NCBI GenBank assembly: GCA_964408825.1
Contig: CAYPAU010000014.1
Location: 1 to 23,541, forward strand
Direction: 5' to 3'
Source of the DNA: CAYPAU01 sp964408825
Lineage (GTDB): Bacteria > Patescibacteriota > Microgenomatia > Levybacterales > UBA12049
DNA: 23,541 nucleotides
The notes under the pieces were generated by a model. It was not told the origin of the DNA. It saw nothing but the letters and a program-made list of their open reading frames with translations, and searched no databases. The position numbers were made by a program, and so were the translations under genes. Every line of letters starts with the position of its first letter. Position 1 is the first letter of the stretch. Shown here in pieces: positions 13,389 to 21,266 of the stretch.

Positions 13389-15473
13389 TTATTGCTGCAG
13401 ATTATTTATAATTTCCTCAGGATTTCTGACAAGAACATCCCTTGGCTTACTTCCCGTCCCCGGACCCACAATTCCTGCCGCCTCAAGCTGATCGATAATC
13501 CTTGCCGCGCGGGAGTATCCGATAGAAAGACGCCTCTGAAGAAGCGATGCGGATGCCCTATCATGCTGGCAGACGATCCGAATTGACTCTTCAAAGAAAG
13601 GGTCTCTGCCGTCCGCCCCGCTTACTCCGCGTCTTGGACCGACAAGTGGTGTCTTTGTCACTTCTTCCGTGTATTCAACCGGCGGTCCTTTTTCTTTAAG
13701 AAACTCGACGAGCTTTTTAACTTCCTTTTCCGAAATAAATGCCCCTTGAATACGGGTAGGCTTTGCCTGATCGGGTGGAATATAAAGCATGTCTCCTCTT
13801 CCTAAGAGCTTCTCAGCACCCGGCATATCGATAATGACACGGGAGTCAATCATTGACGAAACGTTAAATGCGATTCTGCATGGAATATTTGCCTTAATAA
13901 GTCCTGTTATGACATCAACAGACGGTCTTTGGGTCGAAACCACCAGATGGATTCCGGTAGCTCTTGCCATCTGGGCAAGACGGGCTATAGCATCCTCAAC
14001 CTCAACCGGAGCAAATGCCATAAGATCGGCAAGTTCATCCACTAGAATGACTATATATGGAAGGGACTGAAAACCCGCAAGCTCATTGTATGAATCTATG
14101 TTTCGGACTCCATGCTCTGCAAAAATTTTATATCGCTCGTCCATTTGATTCATCGCCCACTTAAGGGATGCAAGAATCTTCTCAACATCCACAATAACAG
14201 GGGTCATAAGATGAGGTATTCCATTATATCCCGTAAGCTCAACTCTCTTTGGGTCTATCATAATAAGTTTTACCTCCGATGGAGATGCTCTAAAAAGAAG
14301 TGAGGATATAAATGAATTAATTAAAACTGATTTTCCAGAGCCCGTGGTTCCTGCTATTAAAACATGTGGCATTTTGGCAATATCTACAACAACCGGATTT
14401 CCTGAAACATCGAGCCCCAAAGATACCGTAAGCTTTGACTTGCCTTTTCTCATAACTGTTGACTCAAGCATGGTTCGAAGCGTAACAATTTCAAGACTTC
14501 TGTTTGGTATTTCAATTCCAACCAAGTTTCTTCCCGGAATGGGCGCTTCGATTCTTATCTGACCCGTTGGTGCCTCGGTAGCCAAAGCAAGGTTGTTGGA
14601 CAAGGAGGTTATTTTTGATATTTTCGTTCCTTGAGCAATTTCAATTGCATATTGTGTAACGGCAGGACCTAAGTTTACCTCGGCAACTCTTGCCCTTATG
14701 TTAAAACTCTCAAGAGTTTCCTCAATGGTCTTTGCTATTTTATTTACATCTCCTCTGTCGGCTTTCTGACCCTCTGAGTCCGCAAGAAGAGAAAGGGGCG
14801 GGTATTCCCATACCTTGCCGTCTCCTGCAGGATTACTGACAAGCTTATCGGTCAAAAAACTTGAGTCTTTTTTTATCGAGGGCTCTGATATAACCATTGC
14901 CTTATCCGACATGCCTCCCTTTATTAGAGGCCGTTCCTTAATTGTCGGCCTTCTATTCTTGAAAAAATTAAAGATTGATTTTGGAAAAAATCTCGCAATG
15001 TTTTTTATAAAAGCTGCGATAATTGCAACAAGCTCATCTATTGATGTATCGAAAAATACGACGAGCCCTACGAAAATTCCTGCAGTATAAACGAGTGCTG
15101 CTCCTATATCTGTTACAACCTGTGAAATAGTTCTGAATAAATAATCTCCAACGAGTCCGCCTCTGAAGAGTGCCGCAGAGCTTATAAAAAAAAGTGAAAA
15201 GCCAATGGCCACGTTGGCTCTTGAGATAAACATCTTCAGTCTTAAAAAAAAGAATCCCAAGAATATCAAGGCAAGAGCAAATAGAAAACCTGTCCTTCCA
15301 AAATATTTGGTTATCTCGGAAGACAAGACGATAAAGGACGGCTGGCTTTGGGTAAAAGAGAGAAGAATAATAAGTCCTGAGAGAATTAAACCAAATGAAA
15401 AAATTGTATATATAGTGGTCTTTTTTAATCTGAATTTTAGCCTTGCTCTTCTATATCTTCTTCGTCTTGCCAT
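13389..15473 (-). CDS. ftsK: DNA translocase FtsK/SpoIIIE
   Basis: ATP-driven DNA pump that clears the chromosome from the division septum. The 694 residues hold an N-terminal membrane part with about four to five helices (about 20-170), a linker, and the RecA-like motor. The Walker A motif GTTGSGKS is at 375-382 and Walker B is in IVILVDELADLM. The C-terminal winged-helix gamma domain ends the protein (about 635-694, QHDRASASLLQRRLSIGY), so orientation by KOPS-like sites is likely. It is about the size of short SpoIIIE proteins. A TATAAT ends six bases before the ATG, so it probably has its own leaderless promoter despite lying 40 bases from rnj. Confidence 0.95.
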   Translation of the reverse strand: MARRRRYRRARLKFRLKKTTIYTIFSFGLILSGLIILLSFTQSQPSFIVLSSEITKYFGRTGFLFALALIFLGFFFLRLKMFISRANVAIGFSLFFISSAALFRGGLVGDYLFRTISQVVTDIGAALVYTAGIFVGLVVFFDTSIDELVAIIAAFIKNIARFFPKSIFNFFKNRRPTIKERPLIKGGMSDKAMVISEPSIKKDSSFLTDKLVSNPAGDGKVWEYPPLSLLADSEGQKADRGDVNKIAKTIEETLESFNIRARVAEVNLGPAVTQYAIEIAQGTKISKITSLSNNLALATEAPTGQIRIEAPIPGRNLVGIEIPNRSLEIVTLRTMLESTVMRKGKSKLTVSLGLDVSGNPVVVDIAKMPHVLIAGTTGSGKSVLINSFISSLLFRASPSEVKLIMIDPKRVELTGYNGIPHLMTPVIVDVEKILASLKWAMNQMDERYKIFAEHGVRNIDSYNELAGFQSLPYIVILVDELADLMAFAPVEVEDAIARLAQMARATGIHLVVSTQRPSVDVITGLIKANIPCRIAFNVSSMIDSRVIIDMPGAEKLLGRGDMLYIPPDQAKPTRIQGAFISEKEVKKLVEFLKEKGPPVEYTEEVTKTPLVGPRRGVSGADGRDPFFEESIRIVCQHDRASASLLQRRLSIGYSRAARIIDQLEAAGIVGPGTGSKPRDVLVRNPEEIINNLQQ

Positions 15474-15479
15474 AAGCTA

Positions 15480-15485
15480 ATTATA
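15480..15485 (-). promoter_or_regulatory. -10 box of ftsK, leaderless
   Basis: TATAAT on the minus strand, exactly six bases before the ATG at 15473, in the 39-base gap after rnj. Confidence 0.55.
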
Positions 15486-15512
15486 TATCTAAGGATGATC
15501 TTCTCACAAATC

Positions 15513-17198
15513 CTATTCTTCTATTACCACTGGAAGAACCAGAGGACGCCTTCGAAGATTTTTGAATATTGATCTCTCCGCTATCTCTCCTATTTTTTTC
15601 CTTATATATATAACGTCTGTTACTTTTCCCTTTTTTACCAAAAAAGCATCTCTTATATCTTTTGTAACTATTTTACTCAAGTTCTTACTTTCTTGAATAG
15701 ACAATCCTCTTGGGATTATAGTAGGACTGCCTATAATTTGACTTGTTTCAGAGTCGATCTCAACAATAATTATAACGACCCCTTCCTTTGATATTTTTTG
15801 CCTGTCTCTAAGAACCACATTTTCTATCTCTTCTCCCGAGATCTGATCAACATAAATACTTTTTGTTGAAATCTTCCGTCCTGTTCTTGTCTTCCCGTTT
15901 TCAAAAATTAGTTCCCATCCGTTTTCAAGAAGGAAAATATCGCTTTCAGAAAAACCTTGTCTAAGGCCTAAGTTTTTATAAGCCACCATCTGTCTATATG
16001 TCCCTCCGATTGGCACAAGTTTCTTAGGCCTAACTAGTTCCATAAGAAGCATAAGATCATCGGATGCACCATGGCCCGATACATGAAAATCATCCGATAA
16101 CTCAGAATAGATAACTCTTGCTCCGTATTTTGAAAGACTATCTATAAGCGAATTTATAGATACCTCATTTCCGGGAATCGGATCTGCCGAAAACACAACA
16201 ACATCATTTTGGGAAATTGAAATCTCCCTATGCTCCCCATTGGCAATTCTTGAAAGAGCAGAGCCCGCCTGAGCCTGACTTCCTGCAACCAAAAGAAGAA
16301 GATCCCTTCCTCTATACCTTCTTAGATCGTTTAGAGAAACCTCCACTCCTTTATCTAATTTCATGTATCCTAATTCTTGAGCAAGGGTTGAGGCAGTAAT
16401 AAGAGAGCGACCAACAAAAGCTACTTTTCTTCCTTGTTTCTTTGCTGCTGAGATTGCCTGATTGAGCCTTGAGATATTAGATGAATAAGTAGTTAGTATA
16501 AATTTCCCCTTACAGTTCTTCATCTTCTCTTCAATATTGTCGGCAAGCTCCTGTTCTGATTTGGTGTAACCTTCTTTTTCGGCTCTTAAGCAATCAGACA
16601 TAAGACATAAAACTCCTTCCTGTAAAACTCTTGACAACTTTAAAAAATCGGTTTTCTTCCCATCGAAAGGTGTTAAGTCAAACTTAAAATCGCTCCCATG
16701 ATAAAAATTTCCCGCAGGAGTTTTAATAAAAAGATGTGCACTGTCCGGTATAGAATGGGTTACTCTTATAAAAGAAACGTGAAATTTTCCAAGCTTAAGT
16801 TCTGAATCTTCATAATTCACCTTTTCGACTCGAAGGGGTATTCCAAATTCCTTGAGTTTTTCATTTGATAAAGCCGCCGTTAAGGGTCCTCCATAAATTG
16901 GGAATTTTATACCCTTGCCTAAAAACTGCGGGAGTACAAAAGGAAGCGCTCCTATGTGATCCTCGTGGCCATGAGTTAAAACCAGTCCTACAATCTTTTT
17001 ACCTGCCGTGCCTGCCGGCAGGCAGGAACTCAAAAGATATGAGACATCGGGAAGAAGAAGTTCGACCCCAAGCATTGTTTCATCGGCAAAACCAAGTCCG
17101 CAATCAACTATAAGAATCTCGTCTTTATATTCGTAAAGATACATATTGCGGGTGACATCACCTATCCCGCCGATAGGAATAAAAGAAACCTTGTTCAT
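15513..17198 (-). CDS. rnj: Ribonuclease J
   Basis: Metallo-beta-lactamase/beta-CASP endo- and 5'-exoribonuclease central to mRNA decay and rRNA processing. The metal motif THGHEDHIG is at 75-83 (His76, His78, Asp80, His81), and later motifs include HSIPDSAHLF, GSDFKFD and FHVSGHGASDDL. It has about 561 residues, close to RNase J1 and J2. An in-frame insertion of eight residues, CLPAGTAG (59-66), comes from a palindromic element and lies in the loop before the metal motif, where other RNase J proteins have a short helix. It precedes ftsK by 40 bases and follows the Lon-type ATPase. Confidence 0.95.
   Translation of the reverse strand: MNKVSFIPIGGIGDVTRNMYLYEYKDEILIVDCGLGFADETMLGVELLLPDVSYLLSSCLPAGTAGKKIVGLVLTHGHEDHIGALPFVLPQFLGKGIKFPIYGGPLTAALSNEKLKEFGIPLRVEKVNYEDSELKLGKFHVSFIRVTHSIPDSAHLFIKTPAGNFYHGSDFKFDLTPFDGKKTDFLKLSRVLQEGVLCLMSDCLRAEKEGYTKSEQELADNIEEKMKNCKGKFILTTYSSNISRLNQAISAAKKQGRKVAFVGRSLITASTLAQELGYMKLDKGVEVSLNDLRRYRGRDLLLLVAGSQAQAGSALSRIANGEHREISISQNDVVVFSADPIPGNEVSINSLIDSLSKYGARVIYSELSDDFHVSGHGASDDLMLLMELVRPKKLVPIGGTYRQMVAYKNLGLRQGFSESDIFLLENGWELIFENGKTRTGRKISTKSIYVDQISGEEIENVVLRDRQKISKEGVVIIIVEIDSETSQIIGSPTIIPRGLSIQESKNLSKIVTKDIRDAFLVKKGKVTDVIYIRKKIGEIAERSIFKNLRRRPLVLPVVIEE
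17003..17026 (-). repeat. GC palindrome inside rnj
   Basis: TGCCTGCCGGCAGGCA (17009-17024) is a perfect 16-base palindrome within a longer CCTGCC-type unit. It encodes residues CLPAGTAG of RNase J. It shares the GCCTGCCGG core with the unit at 18388-18396 and the CCTGCC arm with the 42-bp elements. Confidence 0.7.
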
Positions 17199-17223
17199 AG
17201 TTATTAGTTTTTAGTTATTAGTT
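17199..17223 (-). repeat. Direct repeat before rnj (AGTTATTAGTT twice)
   Basis: Two exact 11-base copies (17199-17209 and 17213-17223) fill the gap between rnj and the Lon-type ATPase gene. They belong to the same low-complexity class as the repeats at 10431 and 21239. Confidence 0.65.
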
Positions 17224-17227
17224 AAAT

Positions 17228-18298
17228 TTATGTTGGCAAAAACTGTTTGTAATTTTCCGATGTTATATGTATAAAGCTTCCTTGAGGAACTTTTCCCTCA
17301 ACAATCATCCTGGCTGCTTTCCTGCAAACTCCCTCTATGGTTCTCTCAAGACTTCTTGTTCCGGCATCAAAACCTAAAGGTCTTATGATAAAAGGCCAGA
17401 CATTGTCATCTACTTGAAGCTCCCTGTCTGGAAGACCCGACTCCCTTCTTACTTTTGGAAAAAGGTAGTTTTTGGCAATTGCAATCTTTTCATCGTCGGT
17501 ATATGAAGGCATCTGTATAATTTCGAGCCTATCTAAAACTGCCGTTGATATATTGGTGGTGTTATTTGCGGTTGCGACAAACAAAACATGAGAAAGATCA
17601 AATTGGTAATCTATGTAATGATCCGAAAAATTTATATTTTGCTCAGGGTCCAGAAGCGCAACGGGTGCTCCCATACTATCGGCTCTTGCCCCCTCTGTCA
17701 CTCTATCAAGCTCATCCAAGAGTATTACCGGATTTTTAGTTTGAGCATTCACAATTTTTTTAATAATAGCGCCGGGTTCCGCATCCGCAAAAGCGCGGGA
17801 TTGTCCCCTTAAGGCTCTTGAGTCCCCCATTCCTCCGAAGGGAATTCTCTCAAACTTTCTACCGAGAGCCTCCGCAATTGAATACGCAAGAGTAGTTTTA
17901 CCTGTACCTACAAGACCTATCAAGCACAAGATCGGAGCCCTCATAACTCCATCCGTTGTATTATTTTGCTTGCCTAAGATTAGTGACGAAAGATATTCAA
18001 GAATTCTATTTTTTACATTGGTCAATCCATAATGATTTTTATCCAAAACCTTCGAAGCCATATTTAAATCTAAAATGTCTTTAGTTTCCTTATCAAATGG
18101 AAGAGAGGTAACCCAACCAACATATGAAGAGACGCTTTCAAAATTTATATAGGAAGCTGTTCCGCTTCTTAAGGTTGCCCGAAGTAAATTTATCATTCCG
18201 TTTACTTTCTCAAGTAAATCTTGCGGAAGCTGTGCATTTTTTACTTTCTCTTCAAGATGATGAATTTGTGCATCCAAGGACTGGGCAGAACCATCCAT
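17228..18298 (-). CDS. Lon-type AAA+ ATPase without protease or N-terminal domain
   Basis: A 356-residue ATP-dependent unfoldase or chaperone-like protein. It aligns with the Lon helical linker (about 30-110, HYGLTNVKNRILEYL) and AAA+ module: Walker A GLVGTGKT (128-135), Walker B VILLDE (191-196), the LDPEQNINFSDHYIDY segment, sensor 1 in ATANNT, the Arg-finger region LDRLEII, and a sensor-2 GTRSLERTI. It ends where Lon would begin its S16 protease domain, and the next gene starts 29 bases on, so there is no room for the catalytic Ser-Lys dyad. The N-terminal LON domain is also missing. It is probably an ATPase of unknown partner, not a truncation artefact: the frame is clean and the motifs are complete. 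Confidence 0.85.
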   Translation of the reverse strand: MDGSAQSLDAQIHHLEEKVKNAQLPQDLLEKVNGMINLLRATLRSGTASYINFESVSSYVGWVTSLPFDKETKDILDLNMASKVLDKNHYGLTNVKNRILEYLSSLILGKQNNTTDGVMRAPILCLIGLVGTGKTTLAYSIAEALGRKFERIPFGGMGDSRALRGQSRAFADAEPGAIIKKIVNAQTKNPVILLDELDRVTEGARADSMGAPVALLDPEQNINFSDHYIDYQFDLSHVLFVATANNTTNISTAVLDRLEIIQMPSYTDDEKIAIAKNYLFPKVRRESGLPDRELQVDDNVWPFIIRPLGFDAGTRSLERTIEGVCRKAARMIVEGKVPQGSFIHITSENYKQFLPT

Positions 18299-18304
18299 AT
18301 TTTA

Positions 18305-18333
18305 ATAATACACCAAGAGCAATTTTCTAACAA
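18305..18333 (-). promoter_or_regulatory. Promoter of the Lon-type ATPase gene, leaderless
   Basis: TTGTTA (18328-18333), a 17-base spacer, TATTAT (18305-18310), then six bases to ATG at 18298. It is one of the few genes here with both boxes. Confidence 0.55.
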
Positions 18334-18343
18334 TAAAAGGGTC

Positions 18344-18486
18344 GTTTTGGGTAAAGGTTTTGGCCGCTGGTATCGTTTGACGTCCCGCCTGCCGGACGGG
18401 CAGGTTAACGTTTGGCGTAACGGGCTGCGATACCGATGCCCATAGAACCTTTAACGATCGCCTTGTAAGCGACCTCAGCGCAAAAC
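18344..18486. other. Possible structured RNA or large palindromic element
   Basis: The gap between pnp and the Lon-type gene can fold into a closed domain. The outer helix is GTTTTG/CAAAAC (18344-18349 with 18481-18486). The next is TAAAGGTT/AACCTTTA (18352-18359 with 18446-18453), then GGTATCG/CGATACC (18369-18375 with 18428-18434). A GC-rich palindromic unit caps it (about 18381-18404), and a short TCGC/GCGA hairpin sits at 18458-18472. The stretch is visibly more GC-rich than its surroundings. The strand is not determined and no known RNA family is recognised. Confidence 0.4.
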
Positions 18487-18498
18487 TATTAAATTGGT

Positions 18499-20895
18499 TT
18501 AATATTGGGGCTTTCGGAATCGAGGTTTGCCTCCGAATCTTGAGCCAAAAGTCTTTTGTCTTTCTTCTTGCTGTTCTCTTTTAAACTGCCTTGCCAGTGG
18601 ATGCTCTTCTCTTTCTCTTCTTGGAAATTCTTTATCGCGCCTTTGAAAATCTCTACCTGGTCTACCGCCTCTTCCTCTTGGGGGACCGCCTTGCGGACGT
18701 CGTTCTCCCAAAGGATGTCCTCCGCCCTGTTGTCCAGTAAGTAACATTGTAAGATTAATTCTTCCCTGCTCATCAATTTCTATAACCTTCACTTTAACTT
18801 TTTGTCCAATAGAAACTACATCCGAGGGACTTTTGACAAACTCTGTTGACATTTGAGATACGTGCACCATTCCTTCTTTTCCCGGAGTAAGTTCTACAAA
18901 AGCCCCAAAAGGTAAAATTCTTTTTACTTCCCCTTCAAATTCTTCCCCGGGTTTTACTTCCTTAGTTAAACTTTCTACCCAATCCACGGCTTTTTTTACC
19001 GCCTCCTCCGAAGTTCCCGATATCGCTACCGAACCGTCGTCTTCAACATCAACTGTTGCACCTGTTTGAGAAATAATATTTCTTATTGTCTTTCCACCTG
19101 GACCTATCAACTCTCCAATCTTCTCAATCGGTATATGTACCATCTCAATCTTTGGAGCATATTTTGAGACTTCCTGACGGGATTTTGGAATAACGGAAAG
19201 CATCTTATCCAAGATAAACAGCCTTGCAGTTTTTGCTTTTGCAATAGTTTCTTTTATTTGTTCCATTGTTAAGCCCGGAATTTTTACATCAAGCTGAATA
19301 GCTGTAATTCCATCTTTCGTACCTGCGACTTTAAAATCCATATCACCCGAAAAATCTTCAAGTCCCAAAATGTCTGTTAAAATTACGTAATCTTTTGAAT
19401 TCTTCGTTGTTTGTTGTTTGTCAGTTGTTAGTTGTTTGATGTTAGTTGTTTGTTGTGAGTTGGACATCAATCCCATTGCAATTCCCGCAACCGGATTGAG
19501 TATTGGTACACCCGCATCCATAAGAGCCAAAGTCGATCCGCTTGTGGCTGCCATACTCGTTGAACCATTTGATGACAAAACCTCGGACACCACTCTAATT
19601 GTGTAGGGGAAAGCTTCCTGTTTTGGTATAACTGAGATAAGCGCTCTCTCGGCTAGGGCTCCATGACCAATCTCTCGTCTTGAAGGAAATCCGATCCTCC
19701 CTGTTTCCCCAACGGAATATGGGGGCATTGAGTAATGATGCATATATTTTTTTGTTTCTTCGCCTTCCGCTGATTCCAAAAGCTGTTCGAGTTTTGGAGA
19801 TCCAAGAGTTGCTACACTTAAAACTTGCGTATCACCTCTTTGAAAAATGGCAGAACCGTGAGTTCTGGGAAGAACCCCTACTTCCGATTTTATTTCTCTT
19901 ACCTCATCTGCCTCTCTTCCATCCGGCCTTTTACCTTTTTTTAGGATGTCTTCTCTTATTATTTTATATAGAACTGACTCAACCCCCTTTGTAATTGTTT
20001 TTTTATCTACCTCTTCTTCAGGCTTTCTGGTTTTTTCTTCCTCATAAATTTTATCTATCAACTCATCTGTTTGTGAACCTACCGATTCTTTCTTAAGTCT
20101 TCCTGCTATTAAATTAGTCACCTCATCTTTATAAGATTTTTGAATGGTAACAACCATTTCAGAAAGTTCTGAAAGCGGAGTTACCTTTTCTTTGGAGACG
20201 CCAATTTTCTTTGCGAAATCTAAAATAAGTGAAATAATTTTCTTATTTTCGACATGTACTTTCTCAATTGCTTCAATGACAATATTCTCGGGTACCTGCG
20301 TCCCCTCTGCCTCAAGCATCAAAGTTTTTTCGTTACTTTGAGTAGCCACAAGGTCAAGTTCGGAAAGTTCAAGCTCTGCCGGAGACGGATTTATTAAAAA
20401 CTCTCTATTTCCATTACCTTTTTCAAGAACATATCCCATCCGAAGCGCTGATATCGGACCATCCCATGGAACAGGCGAAATAGTCAAGGCCGCGGATGTT
20501 GCGATTACAGAGAGTATATCCGGCTCGTTCTCACCATCAACTGAAAGAACTGTGACAACAATTTGAACTTCTTTTTTGTAATCTTTCGGAAAGAGCGGTC
20601 TTATGGATCTGTCTATAAGACGAGCGGCCAAAATTGCCTCATCCGTAGGCCTTCCTTCTCGTTTAACCCAACGGGAGCCTTTTATTCTTCCTCCTGCATA
20701 AAGTCTTTCAACATACTCAACGGTGAGAGGAAAATAGTCGATATCTTCCCTTTCTTCTCCTGAGACTAAAGTTACCAAAACCATAGTATCTCCGAGCCGC
20801 GCTAAAACTGAAGAAGTTGCCTGCTTCGCAAGTTCTCCTGTTTGAAGTGTTAATTCCACTCCGTCTATCTTTGTGGTTACTGAGGTTTTCTCCAT
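18499..20895 (-). CDS. pnp: Polyribonucleotide nucleotidyltransferase (PNPase)
   Basis: Phosphorolytic 3'-5' exoribonuclease of RNA decay. The 798 residues hold the two RNase PH-like cores, with the catalytic region STSMAATSGSTLALMDAG and then GDMDFKVAG carrying the Asp pair. A KH domain follows (about 580-640, IGELIGPGGKTIRNI), then an S1 domain (about 648-718, GAFVELTPGKEGMVHVS). An unusual Arg/Gly/Pro-rich basic tail ends the protein (about 720-798), probably RNA-binding. Residues 478-501 are a Gln/Thr-rich insertion just before the catalytic Asp pair, encoded by AACTAACAA-type repeats. The pnp start is three bases after the rpsO stop, the classic rpsO-pnp unit. Confidence 0.96.
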   Translation of the reverse strand: MEKTSVTTKIDGVELTLQTGELAKQATSSVLARLGDTMVLVTLVSGEEREDIDYFPLTVEYVERLYAGGRIKGSRWVKREGRPTDEAILAARLIDRSIRPLFPKDYKKEVQIVVTVLSVDGENEPDILSVIATSAALTISPVPWDGPISALRMGYVLEKGNGNREFLINPSPAELELSELDLVATQSNEKTLMLEAEGTQVPENIVIEAIEKVHVENKKIISLILDFAKKIGVSKEKVTPLSELSEMVVTIQKSYKDEVTNLIAGRLKKESVGSQTDELIDKIYEEEKTRKPEEEVDKKTITKGVESVLYKIIREDILKKGKRPDGREADEVREIKSEVGVLPRTHGSAIFQRGDTQVLSVATLGSPKLEQLLESAEGEETKKYMHHYSMPPYSVGETGRIGFPSRREIGHGALAERALISVIPKQEAFPYTIRVVSEVLSSNGSTSMAATSGSTLALMDAGVPILNPVAGIAMGLMSNSQQTTNIKQLTTDKQQTTKNSKDYVILTDILGLEDFSGDMDFKVAGTKDGITAIQLDVKIPGLTMEQIKETIAKAKTARLFILDKMLSVIPKSRQEVSKYAPKIEMVHIPIEKIGELIGPGGKTIRNIISQTGATVDVEDDGSVAISGTSEEAVKKAVDWVESLTKEVKPGEEFEGEVKRILPFGAFVELTPGKEGMVHVSQMSTEFVKSPSDVVSIGQKVKVKVIEIDEQGRINLTMLLTGQQGGGHPLGERRPQGGPPRGRGGRPGRDFQRRDKEFPRREREEHPLARQFKREQQEERQKTFGSRFGGKPRFRKPQY
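19393..19464 (-). repeat. Low-complexity repeat inserted in pnp
   Basis: A stretch of GTTGTTTG/TTAGTTGTT-like units (plus strand) encodes about 24 Gln/Thr/Lys-rich residues (pattern QQTT...QLTT...QQTT) not present in E. coli PNPase between GIAMGLV and YVVLSDILG. It is of the same repeat type as the intergenic units at 10431, 17199 and 21239, and its length is a multiple of three. Confidence 0.65.
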
Positions 20896-20898
20896 TTA

Positions 20899-21168
20899 TT
20901 ATTCTTTTAATCCGATGACTTTAACTATTGAGGAATGGCGGGTTTTATTCACGCCCTTCAGAAAGTTAATAAGTCTTCTTCTTTTTGCAATCATTGACAG
21001 AAGTCCCCGTCTTGAGTGTATATCATGGACATGCAGTTTAAGATGGTCTGTCAATTTTTCGATTCTGTTTGTCAAAAGCGCGATCTGAACCTCGGGACTT
21101 CCTGTATCCCCTTCCGTCGTCTGAAATTTTTTGATAATTTCCTGTTTTTGATCTGATGTCAGCGGCAT
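20899..21168 (-). CDS. rpsO: 30S ribosomal protein S15
   Basis: Binds the central domain of 16S rRNA early in 30S assembly. The 89-residue length is exactly usual, with the conserved pattern GDTGSPEVQIALLTNRI, the LHVHDIHSRRGLL segment that contacts rRNA, and the final RRRLINFLKG. The gene precedes pnp by three bases as in many bacteria. In E. coli S15 represses its own translation through a leader structure, but the predicted leader here is only a few bases long, so that mechanism is unlikely. Confidence 0.97.
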   Translation of the reverse strand: MPLTSDQKQEIIKKFQTTEGDTGSPEVQIALLTNRIEKLTDHLKLHVHDIHSRRGLLSMIAKRRRLINFLKGVNKTRHSSIVKVIGLKE

Positions 21169-21179
21169 AAGTGCCTTGT

Positions 21180-21185
21180 ATTATA
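21180..21185 (-). promoter_or_regulatory. -10 box upstream of rpsO
   Basis: TATAAT on the minus strand, eleven bases before the ATG at 21168, giving a leader of about five bases. No good -35 was found at the usual distance. Confidence 0.4.
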
Positions 21186-21238
21186 ACAAACTTAGTTTCT
21201 AGTTACTAGTAATCAATATTCTAATTAATCCTCAGTTA

Positions 21239-21254
21239 TTAGTTGTTAGCTGTT
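21239..21254 (+). repeat. Short dispersed repeat, copy 2 (TTAGTTGTTAGCTGTT)
   Basis: Identical over 16 bases to the reverse complement of 10431-10446. It lies in a run of similar units (about 21190-21270) filling the gap before rpsO. Confidence 0.7.
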
Positions 21255-21266
21255 AGTTGTTAACTG

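Noticed and set aside
18419..18441. Short minus-strand ORF (MGIGIAARYAKR) after pnp
   Set aside because: Only twelve codons, inside a strongly folded region; more likely part of the structured element.
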